Positions 33,181 through 36,210 of a stretch of 36,210 nt of DNA are shown piece after piece. The DNA is from an uncultured Opitutia bacterium (GTDB taxonomy: Bacteria > Verrucomicrobiota > Verrucomicrobiia > Opitutales > UBA953). Position numbers and translations under genes: made by a program. Numbering within the stretch: the stretch's first letter is position 1; every line of letters begins with the position of its first letter. Under the pieces are notes generated by a model, which worked only from the letters and a program-made list of their open reading frames with translations, was not told where the DNA came from and did no database searches. The stretch is taken from assembly GCA_903882335.1 (NCBI GenBank), contig CAIRWP010000165.1, positions 1-36,210 of the forward strand, in the 5' to 3' direction.

Positions 33181-34320
33181 ATGGTCGGGTCCATGTCCGC
33201 CGTCCCGGTCCAGCCCGCCGCCGCCCCGACCGAGCTCTGCCCGGTCGCGTTCCAGGATTTCCACTCGCCCGAGCCCTTCCCTTTGGAACTGGGCGGGGTG
33301 CTGCCTGAGCTGACCCTGCGCTACGAGACGTACGGCACCTTGCTGCCGGACAAGTCCAACGCGATCCTCGTGCCCCACGCGCTGAGCGGCGACCACCACG
33401 TGGCGGGCCGCTACCGGCCGGACGACGTCAAGCCGGGCTGGTGGGATGTGTTCGTCGGGCCCGGCAAGGCCATCGACACGGATCGCTTCTTCGTCATCGG
33501 CGTGAACTGCATCGGCGGTTGCAAGGGTTCCACCGGCCCCCTGTCCGTCGACCCGCGGACCGGCTGCCGCTTCGGGGGGTTTTTCCCTGAGATCACGCTG
33601 GGGGATATCGTTCGCGCCCAGCGCATGGTCGTCCGCCACCTCGGCATCGCCAAGCTCCACGCGGTCGTCGGCGGTTCCATGGGCGGGATGCAGGCTTTGC
33701 TGTGGTGCGCGGACTACCCGCGGGAGGTCGGCCGCATCGCCGTCCTGGCCGCCGGTCTCAGCCAGTCGCCCATGGCCATCGCGCTCAACGCCGTCTCCCG
33801 CGCGTGCGTCGAGAAGGACCCGTATTTCCGCGGTGGCCACTACGAGCCCGGCGAAGGCCCCGCCACGGGCCTCGCGGTCGGCCGTATGCTCGCGCACATT
33901 AGCTACCTTTCCTCGGCGGCCTTCGACCAGAAGTTCGGGCGCGCGAAGGTCCCCGGCGCCCAGCCCGGCGATCCCGTCCACTGGCAGGTCGAGAGCTACC
34001 TGGACCACCAGGGCGAGGCCTTCGTCAAACGCTTCGACGCCAACAGCTGGCTCCGGATCACGCGCGCCGTCGACCGTTTCGACATGACGGCCCGCGCCGC
34101 CGCCGGCTCGCTCTTCCAAGGGGACGGCCCGGATGTCCTCGCTATCGGTTTCTCCAGCGACTGGCTCTACCCGACCAGCGAGCTGCGCATGCTCCTCGCC
34201 GCGGCCACCGCGGTGGGCGTCAACGCGGCCTACCACGAGGTCATCACCGACGCCGGGCACGACGGCTTCCTGCTGCCGGACACGGGCCTGAGCGTGCGCC
34301 TGCACGCCTTTCTGGGCTGA
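33181..34320 (+). CDS. metX: homoserine O-acetyltransferase MetX
   Basis: 379 aa. It has an alpha/beta hydrolase fold with the nucleophile in VVGGSMGGMQALLW, the catalytic Asp region AIGFSSDWLYP, and the catalytic His in AGHDGFLLPD. Family segments LTLRYETYGTL, VPHALSGDHHVAG, GWWDVFVGPGKAIDTDRFFVIGVN and GSTGPLSVDP are all present. It acetylates (or in some members succinylates) homoserine for methionine synthesis. ATG at 33181 or at 33193 (MSAVPVQP) are both possible; neither has a Shine-Dalgarno sequence. It abuts the convergent cardiolipin synthase gene without a gap. Confidence 0.96.
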   Translation: MVGSMSAVPVQPAAAPTELCPVAFQDFHSPEPFPLELGGVLPELTLRYETYGTLLPDKSNAILVPHALSGDHHVAGRYRPDDVKPGWWDVFVGPGKAIDTDRFFVIGVNCIGGCKGSTGPLSVDPRTGCRFGGFFPEITLGDIVRAQRMVVRHLGIAKLHAVVGGSMGGMQALLWCADYPREVGRIAVLAAGLSQSPMAIALNAVSRACVEKDPYFRGGHYEPGEGPATGLAVGRMLAHISYLSSAAFDQKFGRAKVPGAQPGDPVHWQVESYLDHQGEAFVKRFDANSWLRITRAVDRFDMTARAAAGSLFQGDGPDVLAIGFSSDWLYPTSELRMLLAAATAVGVNAAYHEVITDAGHDGFLLPDTGLSVRLHAFLG

Positions 34321-35766
34321 TCAGAGCAGCGGCTCGACGATCCGGGACAGGCGTTCGCCGAGCCGGCCCTGCCAGGTCCGACTGCGCCGGTAGAGGTCCT
34401 CGGAGTAGCGGGCGCACTCGGGCTCGAGCCCGGCGACATAGTCCTCGATCGCGCGCACGGTCGCGGGTTCCCGCAGGACCGCGCCGACCTCGTAGTTGAG
34501 GAAGAGCGAGCGCATGTCGAGGTTGGCCGAGCCGATGACGGCGGTGGCGCCGTCCACCACGACGAGCTTGGCGTGCAGCACGTCGGGCTTGAAGAAGAGG
34601 ATCTCGGCGCCGGCCTCGTGCAGCGTGCGCAGGTACCAGCGGCGCGCGAAGTCCAGCAGCCGGTGGTCGGAGCGGCGCGGGATCACGAGCCGGACCCGGC
34701 GGCCGCGCCGGGCGGCCGCGCCGAGCAGCGCGAATAGGTGGCGGTCGGGGACGAAGTAGGGCGTCACGATGGTGATCGAGGTCGCCGCGGTCTCGAAGAG
34801 GCGGGCGTAGGCTTCCCAGAGGGGGTCGCCCTCCGCGTCCGGCCCGGTCGCGATGACCTCGATGCTCGCCGGCCCGGCGGCCACCTGCCGTTCCCGCAGC
34901 TGGTCGGCGTAGCGCCGCGGGGGTTCGTCGGTGGCCTGACACCAGTCGGCGATGAAGATCCGCTCGAGCGCTCCGGCGACCGGTCCTTCCAGTCGGAACG
35001 AGCAGTCGCGGAAGCGTCGGTTCGAGGGGCGTCGGCCCATGTAGCCTAGCCCGAGGTTCTGCCCGCCGATGATCGCCACCCGGCCGTCGAACACGGCGAG
35101 TTTGCGGTGGTTGCGCCAGTTCGCGGAGCCCTTGCCCTGCAGGGGTAGGGCGGGGTTGAAGCGCGCGACGCGCCCGCCGGCGCGGAGCAGCGGGCGGCAG
35201 AGCACGAGCGGGGTGCCCCAACTGCCGACCGCGTCGACCAGCAGGCGCACTTCCACGCCTTCGCGCGCCCGGCGCGCGAGTAGGGTGACGATCTCGCGGC
35301 CGACCTCGTCCGGACTCAGGATGTACGTCGCGATGTGAATCCGGCGGCGCGCGGCTAAGATCTCATCGCGCAGCGACTCGAGCGTGTCGCGCCCATGCCG
35401 GTCGCCCAGCAGGCGCACGGCGTTGCCGCGGCTTTCGGCCGGCTCGGCCAGACTCCACGCCACCCGGTTGACCTCCCGCTTGGCCTCGGCCAGGGCGGTG
35501 TGCTTGCGGCCGCCGAAGAGCAGCAGGGCCAGCGCCGAGCCCTTGGGCGCGAACCACGCCAGCGGGCCCCACAGTAGGAGGTAGAGCGGGGAGATGCGGG
35601 CCGAGCCGACGCGGAAGAGCACGTAGAGGCCGCAGACCACGTCGACCGCCAGGACCGCCTTGGCCGAGAGCCAGCCGGCCGACTCGCCGACGAGCACGGC
35701 GGCGGTGGCGCCGAGCGCGAGGCCCGTGCGCAGCGCCAGGCGACCGTATCCGCGGAAGGCTGACAT
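34321..35766 (-). CDS. cls: cardiolipin synthase (phospholipase D family)
   Basis: 481 aa. Two N-terminal hydrophobic stretches (about 12-30 and 35-55) anchor it in the membrane. Two HKD motifs follow: HRKLAVFDGRVAIIGGQN (about 219) and HAKLVVVDGATAVIGSANLDMRS (about 397). SFRLEGPVAGALERIFIADW and the IVTPYFVPD segment match bacterial Cls. It joins two phosphatidylglycerols, or PG and PE, to give cardiolipin. It starts 36 bp past the rpsA terminator. Its end touches the metX stop codon. Confidence 0.93.
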   Translation of the reverse strand: MSAFRGYGRLALRTGLALGATAAVLVGESAGWLSAKAVLAVDVVCGLYVLFRVGSARISPLYLLLWGPLAWFAPKGSALALLLFGGRKHTALAEAKREVNRVAWSLAEPAESRGNAVRLLGDRHGRDTLESLRDEILAARRRIHIATYILSPDEVGREIVTLLARRAREGVEVRLLVDAVGSWGTPLVLCRPLLRAGGRVARFNPALPLQGKGSANWRNHRKLAVFDGRVAIIGGQNLGLGYMGRRPSNRRFRDCSFRLEGPVAGALERIFIADWCQATDEPPRRYADQLRERQVAAGPASIEVIATGPDAEGDPLWEAYARLFETAATSITIVTPYFVPDRHLFALLGAAARRGRRVRLVIPRRSDHRLLDFARRWYLRTLHEAGAEILFFKPDVLHAKLVVVDGATAVIGSANLDMRSLFLNYEVGAVLREPATVRAIEDYVAGLEPECARYSEDLYRRSRTWQGRLGERLSRIVEPLL

Positions 35767-35801
35767 CCTTGCACGCTAGCCGCTCCCCGGCCCATGGGCA
35801 C

Positions 35802-35830
35802 AAAAAAAGACCCCGGTCGCCCGGGGTCTT
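35802..35830 (-). terminator. intrinsic terminator after rpsA
   Basis: 10-bp stem AAGACCCCGG / CCGGGGTCTT with a four-base loop, followed on the minus strand by seven T. It lies 20 bp beyond the rpsA stop. Confidence 0.92.
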
Positions 35831-35850
35831 CGGTCCGCTGGAGGGAGGGC

Positions 35851-36210
35851 TTAGTTGCCCGCCTTGTCCAGGAGGTCGCCGAGGCTGTTGAAGTCGCCGC
35901 TGCCCGAGGAGGACGAGGACGAACCGCCGGCCGAGGGCGCCGGGGCGCCGCCGGTGGACGGGCCCTTGATGCGCTCGTAGCTGGAGATTTCGGCCGCCAG
36001 GCGTTCGGCGTCGTAGCTCGCGGCCTTGATCGAGAGGCCGATGCGACGGTCCTCCTTGTCGATCTTGATGACGCGGGCGGTGACGTCCTGACCGACCTTG
36101 ACGACGTCCTTGACGTTCTCGACGCGCTGTTCGGCGAGCTGGGAGACGTGCACGAGGCCGTCGATCTCGTCGGAGAGCTCGATGAAGGCGCCGAAGTTCG
36201 CGATCTTGGA
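35851..36210 (-). CDS. rpsA: 30S ribosomal protein S1, C-terminal part (5' end outside window)
   Basis: The frame runs off the right edge, giving 119 visible residues. They contain the end of an S1 (OB-fold) repeat: SKIANFGAFIELSDEIDGLVHVSQLAEQ, then VKVGQDVTARVIKIDKEDRRIGLSIKAAS. This is followed by a Gly/Ser-rich tail (GGSSSSSSGSGDF) and a terminal acidic helix NSLGDLLDKAGN. The track ORF starting at 36153 is an internal GTG. S1 binds mRNA and may carry more weight here, given the lack of Shine-Dalgarno sequences. Another multi-S1 protein is possible, but the terminal helix favours rpsA. Confidence 0.88.
   Translation of the reverse strand, partial: SKIANFGAFIELSDEIDGLVHVSQLAEQRVENVKDVVKVGQDVTARVIKIDKEDRRIGLSIKAASYDAERLAAEISSYERIKGPSTGGAPAPSAGGSSSSSSGSGDFNSLGDLLDKAGN

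Noticed and set aside
33107-33192. SAM-II or other SAM riboswitch before metX
   Set aside because: The region is too short and lacks any recognisable conserved core. Only a simple inverted repeat is present.
33127-34305. 392-aa minus-strand ORF
   Set aside because: Antisense to metX. Composition is typical of a shadow frame.
1-36210. tRNA, rRNA, CRISPR, IS element or prophage
   Set aside because: No cloverleaf, rRNA-like stretch, spaced repeats, transposase or phage gene was recognised on either strand.

Overview
This is a GC-rich, gene-dense chromosomal window with short intergenic gaps. It comes from a Gram-negative, LPS-making bacterium that most resembles Verrucomicrobiota, probably Opitutae-like. 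The inference rests on lipid A and outer-membrane assembly genes (lpxA, lptE, bamD), a giant TPR/ExbB/ExbD/ExbD operon, a GreA with a very long N-terminal extension (from memory a chlamydial trait, so a possible PVC character), and almost no Shine-Dalgarno sequences. No rRNA, tRNA, CRISPR array, insertion sequence or prophage was seen. No stretch longer than 300 bases lacks a gene.

Layout, left to right. (1) 1-0.6 kb: 3' end of threonine synthase, then a tiny lipoprotein on the opposite strand. (2) 0.63-6.9 kb, minus strand: a five-gene operon, read from 6802 leftwards: 1109-aa exported TPR protein, 340-aa exported TPR protein, ExbB, ExbD, ExbD. It has a candidate promoter and a clear terminator. 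No TonB or TolA is present. I regard this as the best candidate for an under-described system: a proton-driven inner-membrane motor coupled to periplasmic TPR proteins. (3) 6.9-11.2 kb: an ArsR-methyltransferase fusion, extended GreA, and divergent rlmN. (4) 11.2-15.8 kb, minus strand: rpmF-plsX-fabH-bamD-lptE-rpe, linking a ribosomal protein, phospholipid and fatty-acid initiation, outer-membrane assembly and pentose phosphate metabolism, with a good promoter before rpmF. (5) 15.8-16.9 kb: a GmhB-like HAD phosphatase lacking the zinc-loop cysteines, a bidirectional terminator, and a Cys-rich exported protein behind a promoter with a 19-bp dyad-containing spacer. (6) 16.9-24.7 kb, minus strand: FG-GAP protein, pgi, coiled-coil anchor, small lipoprotein, rsmI, unknown 200-aa protein, lpxA, pdxA, BtuF-like binding protein. 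Several junctions overlap translationally. (7) 24.8-31 kb: ilvD (minus) divergent from scpB-pheA-mlaD-like (overlapping), then glyQS. (8) 31-36.2 kb: a fused MurU-AmgK-like sugar nucleotidyltransferase/kinase behind a Fur-family regulator, divergent metX, convergent cardiolipin synthase, and the 3' end of rpsA.

Functionally the window is mostly housekeeping (amino acids, translation, envelope), with lineage-specific envelope machinery embedded in it. Most long lines in the ORF track, including the 1331-aa and 788-aa plus-strand frames, are antisense shadows caused by high GC. All assignments come from reading translated sequence and remembered family motifs. No database search was run.
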